A stretch of DNA of 64,000 nucleotides, from contig NZ_LQPG01000050.1 of NCBI RefSeq assembly GCF_002102265.1, positions 33,380 through 97,379 on the forward strand, written 5' to 3'. The notes under the pieces are model-generated. The model saw only the letters and a list, made by a program, of their open reading frames with translations. It had not been told where the DNA came from and searched no databases. This document shows positions 16,795 to 24,958 of the stretch, in pieces. Within the stretch, counting starts at the first letter, position 1. Every line of letters starts with the position of its first letter. Origin of the DNA: Mycolicibacter longobardus (GTDB lineage Bacteria; Actinomycetota; Actinomycetes; Mycobacteriales; Mycobacteriaceae). Both the position numbers and the translations under genes were made by a program.

Positions 16795-17460
16795 ATGACT
16801 CCTGTCGACCGTGCCGTCACCCGCCGCGAGATCACCGACGCCCTGCTCAAGGCCATGGAGCGCCGACATGAGGTGCTCGACGTGATCGTCGAATCCGACG
16901 ACCGGGAGTTGGCCGTGCACGCGATCGCCGACCTGCTCGGCGTCTCGCCCCTGGGATGCGAAGCGGTGATCGGAATGTCGCTCGATCAGCTCACCAAGGA
17001 TTCCCGCGACCGGATCGCCGCCGAGCTCAACGACTTGAACAACGAGCTGACGTTCACGCTCGGCGATCGGCCGGCCAGTTCCGGCGAGACGTTGGCGCTG
17101 CGGGTGTTCTCCGGGGAGCAGGACCGAGACATTTTGGCCGAACGGACAGCGGACGTCGGCGCCAGCGCCGACGGGACCGGCCGGCCGGCCGGCGAGATCG
17201 GCGATGAGATCAGCTCGGCGCTGGCGCGCGTCTATGACGAGGACGCGGCGCTGTTCGTCGCCGTCGACGGGGCGCAGAAGGTCGGGATGGTCTTCGGCGA
17301 CCTCAACCACGGCGAGGTGAACGTGCGGATCTGGATTCATCCCCAGCACCGCAAGAAGGGCTACGGCACCGCCGCGCTGCGCCGGGCCCGCTCGGAGATG
17401 GCGGCTTACTTTCCCGGCGTACCGCTGATCGTTCGGGCGCCGAGCGCGCACACCGGTTAG
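16795..17460 (+). CDS. GNAT acetyltransferase with a GyrA-like N-terminal segment
   Basis: 221 residues from ATG 16795. Residues about 8-90 (RREITDALLKAMERRHEVLDVIVESDD, DLLGVSPLGCEAVIGMSLDQLTKDSRDRIAAELNDL) follow the pattern of the GyrA/ParC coiled-coil and hinge segment (the helices ending in the LDMxLRRLT-ExxKIxxE region), without any catalytic tyrosine. Residues about 150-221 form a GNAT end with the acetyl-CoA loop HPQHRKKGYGTAALRRA. The middle is a Gly/Ala-rich linker. The substrate is unknown, and the N-terminal part may be a dimerisation element. It lies in the place where M. tuberculosis has formate dehydrogenase genes. Confidence 0.75.
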   Translation: MTPVDRAVTRREITDALLKAMERRHEVLDVIVESDDRELAVHAIADLLGVSPLGCEAVIGMSLDQLTKDSRDRIAAELNDLNNELTFTLGDRPASSGETLALRVFSGEQDRDILAERTADVGASADGTGRPAGEIGDEISSALARVYDEDAALFVAVDGAQKVGMVFGDLNHGEVNVRIWIHPQHRKKGYGTAALRRARSEMAAYFPGVPLIVRAPSAHTG

Positions 17461-17476
17461 TACCGCGTCGGACTGA

Positions 17477-17835
17477 TCAACTGCTGAGGCGGGCAGGTTC
17501 GATCCTTTTGATGGTTTTGACGCGGTCGATGGATCGGTCGAAGGAGACAACCTGGCGGATTGCGCTGCTCTCGGCGCAGGCGACGAGGTATGAGTCCGCG
17601 AAGTCGATTCGGTCGAGTTCGTAGACCTGAATCGGCCGCAGCAGCAGGGCCGGATCGACACAGTCGATGGAGTCGAAGGTGATGACTCGAGGACGTACAC
17701 CGTCTCGGCCACAATGAGATCCGCCAGCAGTAACCGCTCGGCGCTTCGTAGATATTCGGTCGCCCGTGCCGCTGGGCCGGGTGGGTCGCCGGTGCGATGG
17801 CGGACCAGGATATTGGTGTCGACGAACGCGCTCAA
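17477..17835 (-). pseudogene. VapC-like PIN-domain toxin, broken by a deletion with frameshift
   Basis: Read leftward from TTG 17835. The first frame gives MSAFVDTNILVRHRTGDPP and AETVYVLES (about 49 residues); it then goes out of frame near 17685. The second frame gives VITFDSIDCVDPALLLRPIQVYELDRIDFADSYLVACAE and SFDRSIDRV to the stop at 17477. Together they cover a PIN domain with its four acidic residues (Asp in FVDTN, Glu in AETVYV, Asp in FADSY, Asp in SFDRSID) but lack about a dozen residues at the junction compared with normal VapC. The start overlaps the upstream antitoxin stop, as in intact VapBC pairs. Not expected to be functional unless recoded. Confidence 0.75.
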
Positions 17836-18010
17836 TGACGATCCGCGGTTCGAGATCGCCGGGTGCGACGCAGCACTTCATCCCAGGTGACGTTGCGTTC
17901 AGCGGCCGGGATTTGGATGGTTCCGGCGAGGTCGAGGAAGTTCGGTGTTCGGGCCAGGACTGCCCCGTGTACGAACCTCAGCTGTGCACAAGGGTCGATC
18001 TGGGGATAAC
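17832..18010 (-). pseudogene. remnant of the cognate antitoxin (AbrB/VapB-like C-terminus)
   Basis: Directly upstream of the VapC remnant, the frame ending at 17832 reads LRFVHGAVLARTPNFLDLAGTIQIPAAERNVTWDEVLRRTRRSR, which looks like the C-terminal, toxin-binding part of an AbrB-type antitoxin. No start codon in this frame gives a DNA-binding N-terminus; the frame simply runs into the yraN promoter side. I infer the N-terminal half was lost. The assignment rests mainly on the tail pattern and the overlapping junction with vapC. Confidence 0.4.
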
Positions 18011-18081
18011 TGGCTGCACCGCGGTCATTCTCGGCCCTCGCCGACTGGACGCTGTCGGGGCGCTGACCGACCCTGACCGGC

Positions 18082-18450
18082 ATGACAACCATGACGCGGG
18101 CCGAGCTGGGAGCGCTGGGCGAGCAGCTGGCCGTCGACCACCTGACCGGGCAGGGCTGGACGATCCTGGCCCGCAACTGGCGCTGCCGTCACGGCGAGCT
18201 GGACGTGATCGCCGCCGATCCGGCCGCGCGCACGGTGGTGTTCGTCGAGGTCAAGACCCGCACCGGTGACGGTTTCGGCGGGCTGGCGTACGCGGTGCCG
18301 CCGGAAAAGGTGCGCAGGTTGCGCCGGCTGGCCGGAGCATGGCTGGCCAGCCAGCCGTCCGGATGGGACGAGGTCCGCCTCGATGTGATCGGGGTGCGGA
18401 TCGGCCGGTCCCGCACCCCGGAGATCACCCACCTGAAAGGGGTGGGCTGA
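18082..18450 (+). CDS. yraN: YraN family (UPF0102) endonuclease-like protein
   Basis: 122 residues from ATG 18082. The nuclease-like core is visible in LGEQLAVDHLTGQGWTILARNWRCRHGELDVIAADP and VVFVEVKTRTGDGFG, giving the E-x(n)-D-x(n)-E-x-K layout of restriction-endonuclease-type folds. The biochemical role is not settled; genes of this family travel with comM and dprA, pointing to DNA processing. It overlaps comM by one base (TGATG). Confidence 0.93.
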   Translation: MTTMTRAELGALGEQLAVDHLTGQGWTILARNWRCRHGELDVIAADPAARTVVFVEVKTRTGDGFGGLAYAVPPEKVRRLRRLAGAWLASQPSGWDEVRLDVIGVRIGRSRTPEITHLKGVG

Positions 18451-19961
18451 TGGCGCTGGGGCGGGCGTTCTCGGTCGCGGTGCGCGGCCTGGACGGCCTC
18501 ATCGTGGAGATCGAGGCCGACATCACCTCGGGGCTGCCCGGGGTGCATCTGGTGGGGCTGCCCGACGCGGCCCTGCAGGAGTCGCGGGATCGGGTGCGGG
18601 CGGCCATCACCAACAGCGGGCAGCGCTGGCCGGCGTCCCGGCTGACGCTGGCGCTGTCCCCGGCGACGCTGCCGAAGATGGGTTCGGTCTATGACCTGGC
18701 CCTGGCCGCCGCCGTGCTGTCAGCGGACCTGGGCAGGCCCTGGTCGCGGCTGGAGAAGGCGGTGCTGCTCGGCGAGCTGGCGTTGGACGGACGGGTGCGG
18801 CCGGTGCACGGGGTGCTGCCCGCGGTGCTGGCCGCCAGGAACGACGGCTGGGCGTGCGCGGTTGTGCCGGTGGACAACCTCGCCGAAGCCAGCCTGGTGG
18901 AGGGCATCGACGTCTACGGGGTGGCGACGCTGGGGCGGTTGCACGGTTGGCTGGAAGGGGCGGCCCGGCTGCAGGACCGGATCATCACGGTGGCACCGCA
19001 GATCAACCCGGCCGAGGACCTGGCCGAGGTGGTCGGTCAGGCCCAGGCCCGGTTCGCGGTGGAGGTGGCCGCCGCCGGATCACACCACCTGATGCTGACC
19101 GGCCCGCCCGGGGTCGGCAAGACCATGCTGGCCCAGCGTCTTCCCGGGTTGCTGCCGCCGTTGACCGAAAGCGAATCGCTGGAGGTCACCGCGATCCACT
19201 CGGTCGCCGGCCTGTTGTCGGGCAGCGCGCCGTTGATCACCCGGGCGCCTTTCATCGCACCGCACCACAGTTCCAGCGTCGCGGCGCTGGTCGGCGGCGG
19301 CTCCGGCATGGCACGTCCGGGCGCGGTGAGCCGCGCGCACCGCGGAGTCCTGTTTCTCGACGAGTGTGCCGAGATCCGGGTCAGTGCGTTGGAAGCATTG
19401 CGAACACCGTTGGAAGACGGGGAGATCCGGCTGGCCCGGCGCGACGGGGTGGCGTGCTATCCGGCGCGTTTCCAGCTGGTCATGGCGGCCAATCCCTGTC
19501 CGTGCGCGCCGGCCGATCCGCGGGACTGCACGTGTAATCCGATGCAGAAGCGGCGCTACCTCGGCCGACTGTCCGGGCCGTTGTTGGACCGGGTGGATCT
19601 ACGGGTGGAGATGCATCCGGTGCGGGCCGGGGCGTTCTCCGCCGCCGACGGCGAGTCGACGGCCACGGTGCGGGCCCGGGTCGCGGACGCGCGCGCTGCG
19701 GCGGCGCAACGCTGGGAGCCACACGGCTTTGCGACCAATGCCGAAGTCAGCGGGGCGTTGCTGCGCCGCAGGTTTCGGCTCAGCGCTTCGGCGATGGCGC
19801 CGCTGCGCACCGCGCTGGACCGCGGCCTGCTGTCGATCCGAGGGGCCAACCGCACCCTGCGGGTGGCTTGGACACTGAGTGACCTGGCCGGGCGCACCTC
19901 ACCCGGACTCGACGAGGTCGCCGCGGCACTGAGCTTCCGCCAACCCGGAACGTCGCGGTGA
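18450..19961 (+). CDS. comM: ComM/YifB family AAA+ ATPase (Mg-chelatase-like)
   Basis: 503 residues from ATG 18450. The N-terminal ChlI-like domain (GLPGVHLVGLPDAALQESRDRVRAA) precedes the AAA+ core with Walker A GPPGVGKTM, Walker B LFLDECAE and the cysteine cluster NPCPCAPADPRDCTC, followed by the C-terminal lid. ComM is a branch-migration helicase in transformation in other bacteria. In mycobacteria it forms the conserved trio yraN-comM-dprA. Its stop overlaps the dprA GTG (GTGA). Confidence 0.95.
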   Translation: MALGRAFSVAVRGLDGLIVEIEADITSGLPGVHLVGLPDAALQESRDRVRAAITNSGQRWPASRLTLALSPATLPKMGSVYDLALAAAVLSADLGRPWSRLEKAVLLGELALDGRVRPVHGVLPAVLAARNDGWACAVVPVDNLAEASLVEGIDVYGVATLGRLHGWLEGAARLQDRIITVAPQINPAEDLAEVVGQAQARFAVEVAAAGSHHLMLTGPPGVGKTMLAQRLPGLLPPLTESESLEVTAIHSVAGLLSGSAPLITRAPFIAPHHSSSVAALVGGGSGMARPGAVSRAHRGVLFLDECAEIRVSALEALRTPLEDGEIRLARRDGVACYPARFQLVMAANPCPCAPADPRDCTCNPMQKRRYLGRLSGPLLDRVDLRVEMHPVRAGAFSAADGESTATVRARVADARAAAAQRWEPHGFATNAEVSGALLRRRFRLSASAMAPLRTALDRGLLSIRGANRTLRVAWTLSDLAGRTSPGLDEVAAALSFRQPGTSR

Positions 19962-21091
19962 GCGCCGAGCTGACCGTGCGGGCCTGGGCCTACCTGTCCC
20001 GGGTCGCCGAACCGCCGCGCCAGGATCTGGCGGCGCTGGTGGGGCGGGTCGGCCCGGTCGAGGCGGCGGAGCGGATTCGGTGCGGCGCCGTGGGCCCGGA
20101 GCTGGCCAAACACACCGAGGCCAGACGGGACATCGACATGGCCGCCGACGATCTGGAATTGCTGGCCCGCCGGGGTGGCCGGCTGATCACCCCCGACGAC
20201 GAGGAATGGCCGGTACTGGCCTTCGCCGCGTTCGGTGGCGCCGCCTCGGCGAACAAGCCCGACGCCCGCCCGCCCCTTGTGCTCTGGGCGCTGGGCCCGG
20301 CGCGCCTCGACGAGATCGCCGAGCGGTCCACCGCGATCGTCGGCACCCGGGCGGCGACCTCCTACGGCGAACTGGTGGCCGCCGACCTGGCCGCCGGGCT
20401 GGCCGAACGCGACGTGGCGGTGGTCTCCGGCGGTGCCTACGGAATCGACGGCGCGGCCCACCGCGCGGCCCTCGCCGCAGTCGGCACCACTGTGGCGGTG
20501 CTGGCCGGCGGAATCGACATCCCTTACCCGGCAGGCCATTCCGCGCTGCTGCACCGCATCGGCGGGCACGGCCTACTGGTCACCGAATACCCGCCCGGGG
20601 TCCGCCCCGTCCGGTACCGGTTTCTGACCCGCAACCGGCTGGTGGCGGCCCTGTCGGGCGCGACGGTCGTGGTGGAGGCCGGCTTGCGCAGCGGCGCGGC
20701 CAATACCGCCGCGTGGGCGCGGCTGCTTGGACGGCAGGTGGCCGCGGTCCCCGGACCGGTCACAAGTGCGGCCTCCGCCGGCTGTCATGTGCTGCTGCGC
20801 GCGGGCGCCGAACTGGTGACCAGGGCCGACGAGGTGATCGAGTTGGTGGGCCGGGTCGGGGAACTGGCGATTGATCCGCCCCGGCCGGCCACCCCGCTGG
20901 ATGGGCTCAGCGTCGCCGAACGCCGGGTCTACGAGGCGTTGCCGGGCCGCGGCGTGGTCACCGTCGATCAGATCGCGGTCGCCTCCGGACTGGCCCCGGC
21001 GCAGGTGTTCGGGCCGCTGGCGATGCTGGAGGTAGCCGGCCTGGTCCAGCGGCGCCACGGAAGCTGGGGGATAGTCCGGCCGAACCGGTAA
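19958..21091 (+). CDS. dprA: DNA-processing protein DprA
   Basis: 377 residues from GTG 19958, overlapping comM by four bases. The Rossmann-fold core shows STAIVGTRAATSYGE, VVSGGAYGIDGAAHRAAL, LAGGIDIPYPAGH and FLTRNRLVAAL, the usual DprA signatures. A C-terminal winged-helix (LPGRGVVTVDQIAVASGLAPAQVFGPLAMLEVAGLV) follows. DprA loads RecA on single-stranded DNA during uptake; mycobacteria lack a known full competence system, so the role here is inferred only. Confidence 0.95.
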   Translation: MSAELTVRAWAYLSRVAEPPRQDLAALVGRVGPVEAAERIRCGAVGPELAKHTEARRDIDMAADDLELLARRGGRLITPDDEEWPVLAFAAFGGAASANKPDARPPLVLWALGPARLDEIAERSTAIVGTRAATSYGELVAADLAAGLAERDVAVVSGGAYGIDGAAHRAALAAVGTTVAVLAGGIDIPYPAGHSALLHRIGGHGLLVTEYPPGVRPVRYRFLTRNRLVAALSGATVVVEAGLRSGAANTAAWARLLGRQVAAVPGPVTSAASAGCHVLLRAGAELVTRADEVIELVGRVGELAIDPPRPATPLDGLSVAERRVYEALPGRGVVTVDQIAVASGLAPAQVFGPLAMLEVAGLVQRRHGSWGIVRPNR

Positions 21092-21095
21092 CTCG

Positions 21096-21101
21096 TATAG
21101 T
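21096..21101 (+). promoter_or_regulatory. -10 hexamer TATAGT for viuB
   Basis: TATAGT lies 31 bases before GTG 21133, and a GGGAGG ribosome site (21123-21128) follows, so this is a normal leadered promoter. No IdeR-type iron box is visible around it. Confidence 0.45.
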
Positions 21102-21132
21102 CGGCTGGGGCAGGCCGAAGACGGGAGGCAGC

Positions 21133-21990
21133 GTGGCGGGACGACCGGTTCACACCTTCGAAGTTGTCCGCACCGAGCAATGCTCGGCACATATGATTCG
21201 AGTCGTGTTGGGCGGCAACGGTTTCGATACGTTCCGCCCGAGTCAGTTCACCGACTCCTACGTCAAGGTCGTTTTTGTGCGCTACGGCGTCGACGTGGCC
21301 GCGCTACCGCAGCCGTTGACGCTGGACAGCTTCGACGGATTGCCGGAGGAAGACCGTCCGGTGATCCGCACCCTGACGGTGCGGCGCGCCGATCCGATCG
21401 CCCGCGAGATCGCCATCGATGTCTCCGTGCACGGCGATCACGGCACGGTCGGGCCGTGGGCCCTGCGCGCCCAGCCCGGCGATCCGGTGTACCTGATGGG
21501 TCCCGGTGGTGCCTACGCGCCCGACCCCGGCGCCGACTGGCACCTGCTGGCCGGTGACGAGAGCGCCCTGCCGGCGATAGCGGCCGCCCTGGAGGCGCTG
21601 CCGTCCGGCGCGGTGGGCAAGGCGTTCATCGAAGTCGCCGGGCCCGAGGATGAGATCGCGTTGACCGCACCCGAAGGGGTCGAGCTGAATTGGCTGCACC
21701 GCGGCGGCCGTGCCGACCTGGTCGGGCAGGAGCGGGCCGGCGACAACGCCCCGCTGATCGAGGCGGTCACCAGCGCACCGTGGCTGCCGGGCCAGGTCCA
21801 GGTGTTCATCCACGGCGAGGCCCAGGCCGTCATGCACAACCTGCGGCCCTATGTCCGCAAGGACCGCGGCGTCGACGCCAAGTGGGCGTCGATCTCGGGC
21901 TATTGGCGGCGAGGGCGCACCGAAGAGACCTTCCGGCAGTGGAAGAAAGAACTCGCCGAAAAAGAATCAGCAGAAGCGCAGACAGGCTAG
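21133..21990 (+). CDS. viuB: siderophore-interacting protein (ViuB-type ferric reductase)
   Basis: 285 residues from GTG 21133. The FAD-binding ferredoxin-reductase-like domain has RTLTVRRAD (R-T-Y/L-T FAD motif) and GPWALRAQPGD; the NAD(P)H-binding part shows WHLLAGDESALPAIAAALEALP and, near the end, FIHGEAQAVMHNLRPYV and WASISGYWRRGRTEE. The family reduces ferric siderophores in the cytoplasm to release iron. M. tuberculosis has the homologue viuB in the same position. It is followed by the FMN oxidase gene five bases later. Confidence 0.92.
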   Translation: MAGRPVHTFEVVRTEQCSAHMIRVVLGGNGFDTFRPSQFTDSYVKVVFVRYGVDVAALPQPLTLDSFDGLPEEDRPVIRTLTVRRADPIAREIAIDVSVHGDHGTVGPWALRAQPGDPVYLMGPGGAYAPDPGADWHLLAGDESALPAIAAALEALPSGAVGKAFIEVAGPEDEIALTAPEGVELNWLHRGGRADLVGQERAGDNAPLIEAVTSAPWLPGQVQVFIHGEAQAVMHNLRPYVRKDRGVDAKWASISGYWRRGRTEETFRQWKKELAEKESAEAQTG

Positions 21991-21995
21991 AGGCG

Positions 21996-23156
21996 ATGGC
22001 ATTCGGGGACTACCAGTTCGAGATCTACCTGCAGGGCCTGGCCGGAGTGGTGCCTTCGTTTCCGATGACCTACTCGGAGTTGGAGGCCAAAGCCGCTGCG
22101 GCGCTTTCCCCGTCGGTGTGGTCATACGTGGCCGGCGGTGCCGGTGACGAGCGTACCCAGCGGGCCAACGTCACCGCCTTCGACAAGTGGGGCCTGATCC
22201 CGCGGATGTTCGTCGGCGCCGCCGAGCGCGACCTGTCGGTGGAGATGTTCGGATTGCGCCTGCCCGCACCGGTCTTCATGGCGCCGATCGGTGTCATCGG
22301 CATCTGTGCGCAGGACGGGCACGGCGACCTGGCCAGTGCCCGGGCCGCGGCGGCCACCGGCGTGCCGATGATGGTCTCCACCCTCACCGCCGACCCACTG
22401 GAAGACGTCGCCGCCGAATTCGGCGACACCCCGGGCTTTTTCCAGCTGTACACGCCCAAAGACCGGGAACTGGCCGCCAGCCTGGTGCACCGCGCCGAGG
22501 CGGCCGGGTACAAAGCCATCGTCGTCACCCTGGACACCTGGGTCCCCGGCTGGCGCCCCCGGGACCTGGCGACGTCGAACTTCCCGCAGCTGCGTGGGCA
22601 CTGCCTTGCCAACTACTTCTCCGACCCGGTGTTCCGCGCCGGGCTGGCCCAGCCGCCCGAGGAGAACCCGCAGGCCGCCGTGCTGTCTTGGGTGCAGACT
22701 TTCGGCAACCCGTTGACCTGGGATGACCTGCCGTGGTTGCGGTCGTTGACCGACCTGCCGTTGATCGTCAAAGGCATCTGCCACCCTGACGACGTCCGCC
22801 GCGCCAAGGACGGCGGCGTGGACGGCATCTACTGCTCCACCCACGGCGGGCGTCAGGCCAACGGCGGGCTGCCGGCCCTGGACTGCCTGCCGGACGTGGT
22901 GACCGCCGCCGACGGCCTGCCGGTGCTGTTCGACTCGGGCATCCGCACCGGCGCCGACATCATCAAAGCTCTCGCCCTGGGCGCGACGGCGGTGGGGGTC
23001 GGCCGGCCGTACGCCTACGGGCTGGCCCTGGGTGGGAGCGCCGGGATCGTGCACGTGCTGCGCTCGCTGCTGGCCGAAGCCGACCTGATCATGGCCGTCG
23101 ACGGCTATCCGTCACGTCTTGATCTCACCCCGGACACGTTGCGGCGCGTCACCTGA
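21996..23156 (+). CDS. FMN-dependent alpha-hydroxy-acid oxidase, lactate 2-monooxygenase type
   Basis: 386 residues from ATG 21996 (the frame is open further upstream inside viuB but without similarity). It is a TIM-barrel flavoprotein: SYVAGGAGDERTQRANV, MAPIGVIGICAQDGHGD, FFQLYTPKDRELA, LDTWVPGWRPRDL, IVKGICHPDDVRRA, and the active-site STHGGRQANGGLPALDCLP with the catalytic His-Gly-Gly-Arg. The last block and the LRSLLAEADLIMAVDGY end resemble M. smegmatis lactate monooxygenase rather than LldD dehydrogenase. It likely oxidises L-lactate to acetate and CO2, by family. Not part of the M. tuberculosis block here. Confidence 0.85.
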   Translation: MAFGDYQFEIYLQGLAGVVPSFPMTYSELEAKAAAALSPSVWSYVAGGAGDERTQRANVTAFDKWGLIPRMFVGAAERDLSVEMFGLRLPAPVFMAPIGVIGICAQDGHGDLASARAAAATGVPMMVSTLTADPLEDVAAEFGDTPGFFQLYTPKDRELAASLVHRAEAAGYKAIVVTLDTWVPGWRPRDLATSNFPQLRGHCLANYFSDPVFRAGLAQPPEENPQAAVLSWVQTFGNPLTWDDLPWLRSLTDLPLIVKGICHPDDVRRAKDGGVDGIYCSTHGGRQANGGLPALDCLPDVVTAADGLPVLFDSGIRTGADIIKALALGATAVGVGRPYAYGLALGGSAGIVHVLRSLLAEADLIMAVDGYPSRLDLTPDTLRRVT

Positions 23157-23187
23157 GTGCCGCGGCGGCATCTGCGACGGTGAGCCG

Positions 23188-24087
23188 GTGGACGCGATTC
23201 TCGACGAGTTCGACGAGTACCTGGCTTTGGAACGGGGCCGTTCCGAACACACCCGGCGCGCCTACCTCGGGGATCTGCGGTCGCTGTTCGGGTTCCTGGC
23301 CGAACAGGGCCACAGTGGCATCGACGGGCTGAGCCTTCCGCTGCTGCGCAGCTGGCTGGCCGTGCAGGCCCGTGCCGGTGCGGCCCGCAGCACGCTGGCG
23401 CGCCGCACCTCGACGGTCAAGACCTTCACCGCCTGGGCGGCCCGGCGCGGGCTGCTGTCATCGGACCCGGGGGCGCGTCTGCAACTGCCGAAGGCCCACC
23501 GGACGCTGCCCGCGGTGCTGCGACGCGACCAGGCGCGTGATGCGATGGCCGCTGCCAAATCCGGTGCGCAGCAGAATGATCCGCTGGCGCTACGGGATCG
23601 GCTGATCGCCGAGCTGCTCTATGCGACCGCGGTCCGGGTCAGCGAACTGTGCGGTCTGGACGTCGACGACGTGGACGCCTCACGCCGGGTGCTGCGGGTG
23701 GTGGGCAAGGGCAACAAGCAGCGGACGGTGCCGTTCGGGGAGCCGGCCGCCGAAGCGCTGCAGGAATGGCTGTCCCGCGGACGCCCGCCGTTGGCGACGG
23801 GGGACTCCGGGCCGGCGCTGCTGCTGGGCGCCCGAGGCGGGCGCCTCGACCCGCGCCAGGCCCGCACCGTGGTGCACCAGACCGTCGCCGCCGTCGGGGG
23901 AGCACCCGATATGGGGCCGCACGGGCTGCGCCACACCGCGGCCACCCATCTGCTGGAGGGTGGCGCGGACCTGCGCATCGTGCAGGAACTGCTCGGCCAC
24001 TCCAGCCTGGCCACCACCCAGCTCTACACCCATGTCACGGTCGCGCGGCTGCGTGCGGTGCACGACCGTGCCCATCCCCGGGCGTGA
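23188..24087 (+). CDS. xerC: tyrosine recombinase XerC
   Basis: 299 residues from GTG 23188, selected because the family starts AILDEFDEYLALERGRSEHTRRAYLGDL. The N-terminal SAM-like core-binding domain is followed by the catalytic domain with the arginine in ATAVRVSELCGLD, the lysine in GKGNKQRTVPF, H-x-x-R in HGLRHTAATHLLEGG, the histidine in LLGHSSLATTQ and the tyrosine in LYTHV. XerC with XerD resolves chromosome dimers at dif. Its stop overlaps the hydrolase GTG (GTGA). Confidence 0.96.
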   Translation: MDAILDEFDEYLALERGRSEHTRRAYLGDLRSLFGFLAEQGHSGIDGLSLPLLRSWLAVQARAGAARSTLARRTSTVKTFTAWAARRGLLSSDPGARLQLPKAHRTLPAVLRRDQARDAMAAAKSGAQQNDPLALRDRLIAELLYATAVRVSELCGLDVDDVDASRRVLRVVGKGNKQRTVPFGEPAAEALQEWLSRGRPPLATGDSGPALLLGARGGRLDPRQARTVVHQTVAAVGGAPDMGPHGLRHTAATHLLEGGADLRIVQELLGHSSLATTQLYTHVTVARLRAVHDRAHPRA

Positions 24088-24956
24088 CGGTGCGATCAAT
24101 CCTCGAACTGCCGTGGGGGCCGGTGTCCTACTTCGACTTTCGTCCCGACCACCCGGTCGGCACCGTGGTGCTGCTGCACGGCGGCGGAGTGGACAGCGCA
24201 TCGCTGTCCTGGGGTGACGTCGGCCCCCGGCTGGCGGCCGCCGGCTTCCGGGTCATCGCTCCGGATCATCCCGGCTTCGGCCACAGCCCGCCGGCACCGT
24301 GGCGGCTGACCCAGCAACGACTGGTCGACTACGTCGGGGAATTCATCGACGGGCTGGCCCTTGATCGTTATGTCATCGGCGGGCTGTCGCTGGGTGGCGG
24401 CATGGCGCTCGGCCACGTCATGGCGCGGCCCGACCAGGCAACCGGGGTGATGCTGCTCGGCAGCTACGGACTGATGTCGCGAGCCTCGGACGGGCTGCTC
24501 GGCGGAGTGCAGCAGGCGGTGACGTGGGCGATGCTCCGCAGCGGGGCGCTCGCGCTGATAGGCCGTTGGACCGCCCGGAGTCCCGCCCTGCTGGCGTGGA
24601 GTGTCAAGACCGCGCTGATCCGCGACGCCGCTCAACGCACTCCCGAACTGATGGCCGAGATCACCGCGGCGGTGCAGCAGGACTCCGGGGTGTTCGAGCA
24701 ATGGCAGCGCGACGAGGTGCGGTGGAACAGGCTCAAGACCGACTACACCCCGAGTCTGCCGTCACTGCGATGCCCGGCCCTGATCCTTCACGGCGACAAG
24801 GACACCGGTGTCCCGGTGGCGCGCGCCCGAGCGGCCGCCCGGCTGATCCCGGACGCCCGGCTGGTGGTCCTGGCGGGTGCCGGTCACTGGGTGCAGCGCG
24901 ACCGTCCGGCCGAGGCGCTGGCCGCGATGACGGAGTTCCTGACCCGCACCGGTTGA
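24084..24956 (+). CDS. alpha/beta hydrolase
   Basis: 290 residues from GTG 24084, overlapping xerC. Oxyanion region VLLHGGGVDSASLSW, nucleophile GLSLGGGMAL, acid HGDKDTGVPVARAR and histidine GAGHWVQRDRP complete the triad of an alpha/beta hydrolase with a cap of about 80 residues. It resembles esterase/epoxide-hydrolase-like mycobacterial members; the substrate cannot be told. It converges on the LytM gene with two bases between the stops. Confidence 0.85.
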   Translation: MTVRSILELPWGPVSYFDFRPDHPVGTVVLLHGGGVDSASLSWGDVGPRLAAAGFRVIAPDHPGFGHSPPAPWRLTQQRLVDYVGEFIDGLALDRYVIGGLSLGGGMALGHVMARPDQATGVMLLGSYGLMSRASDGLLGGVQQAVTWAMLRSGALALIGRWTARSPALLAWSVKTALIRDAAQRTPELMAEITAAVQQDSGVFEQWQRDEVRWNRLKTDYTPSLPSLRCPALILHGDKDTGVPVARARAAARLIPDARLVVLAGAGHWVQRDRPAEALAAMTEFLTRTG

Positions 24957-24958
24957 AC

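Noticed and set aside
21061..21132. Possible IdeR iron box upstream of viuB
   Set aside because: No TTAGGTTAG-type palindrome is visible; only a -10 hexamer and a ribosome site.
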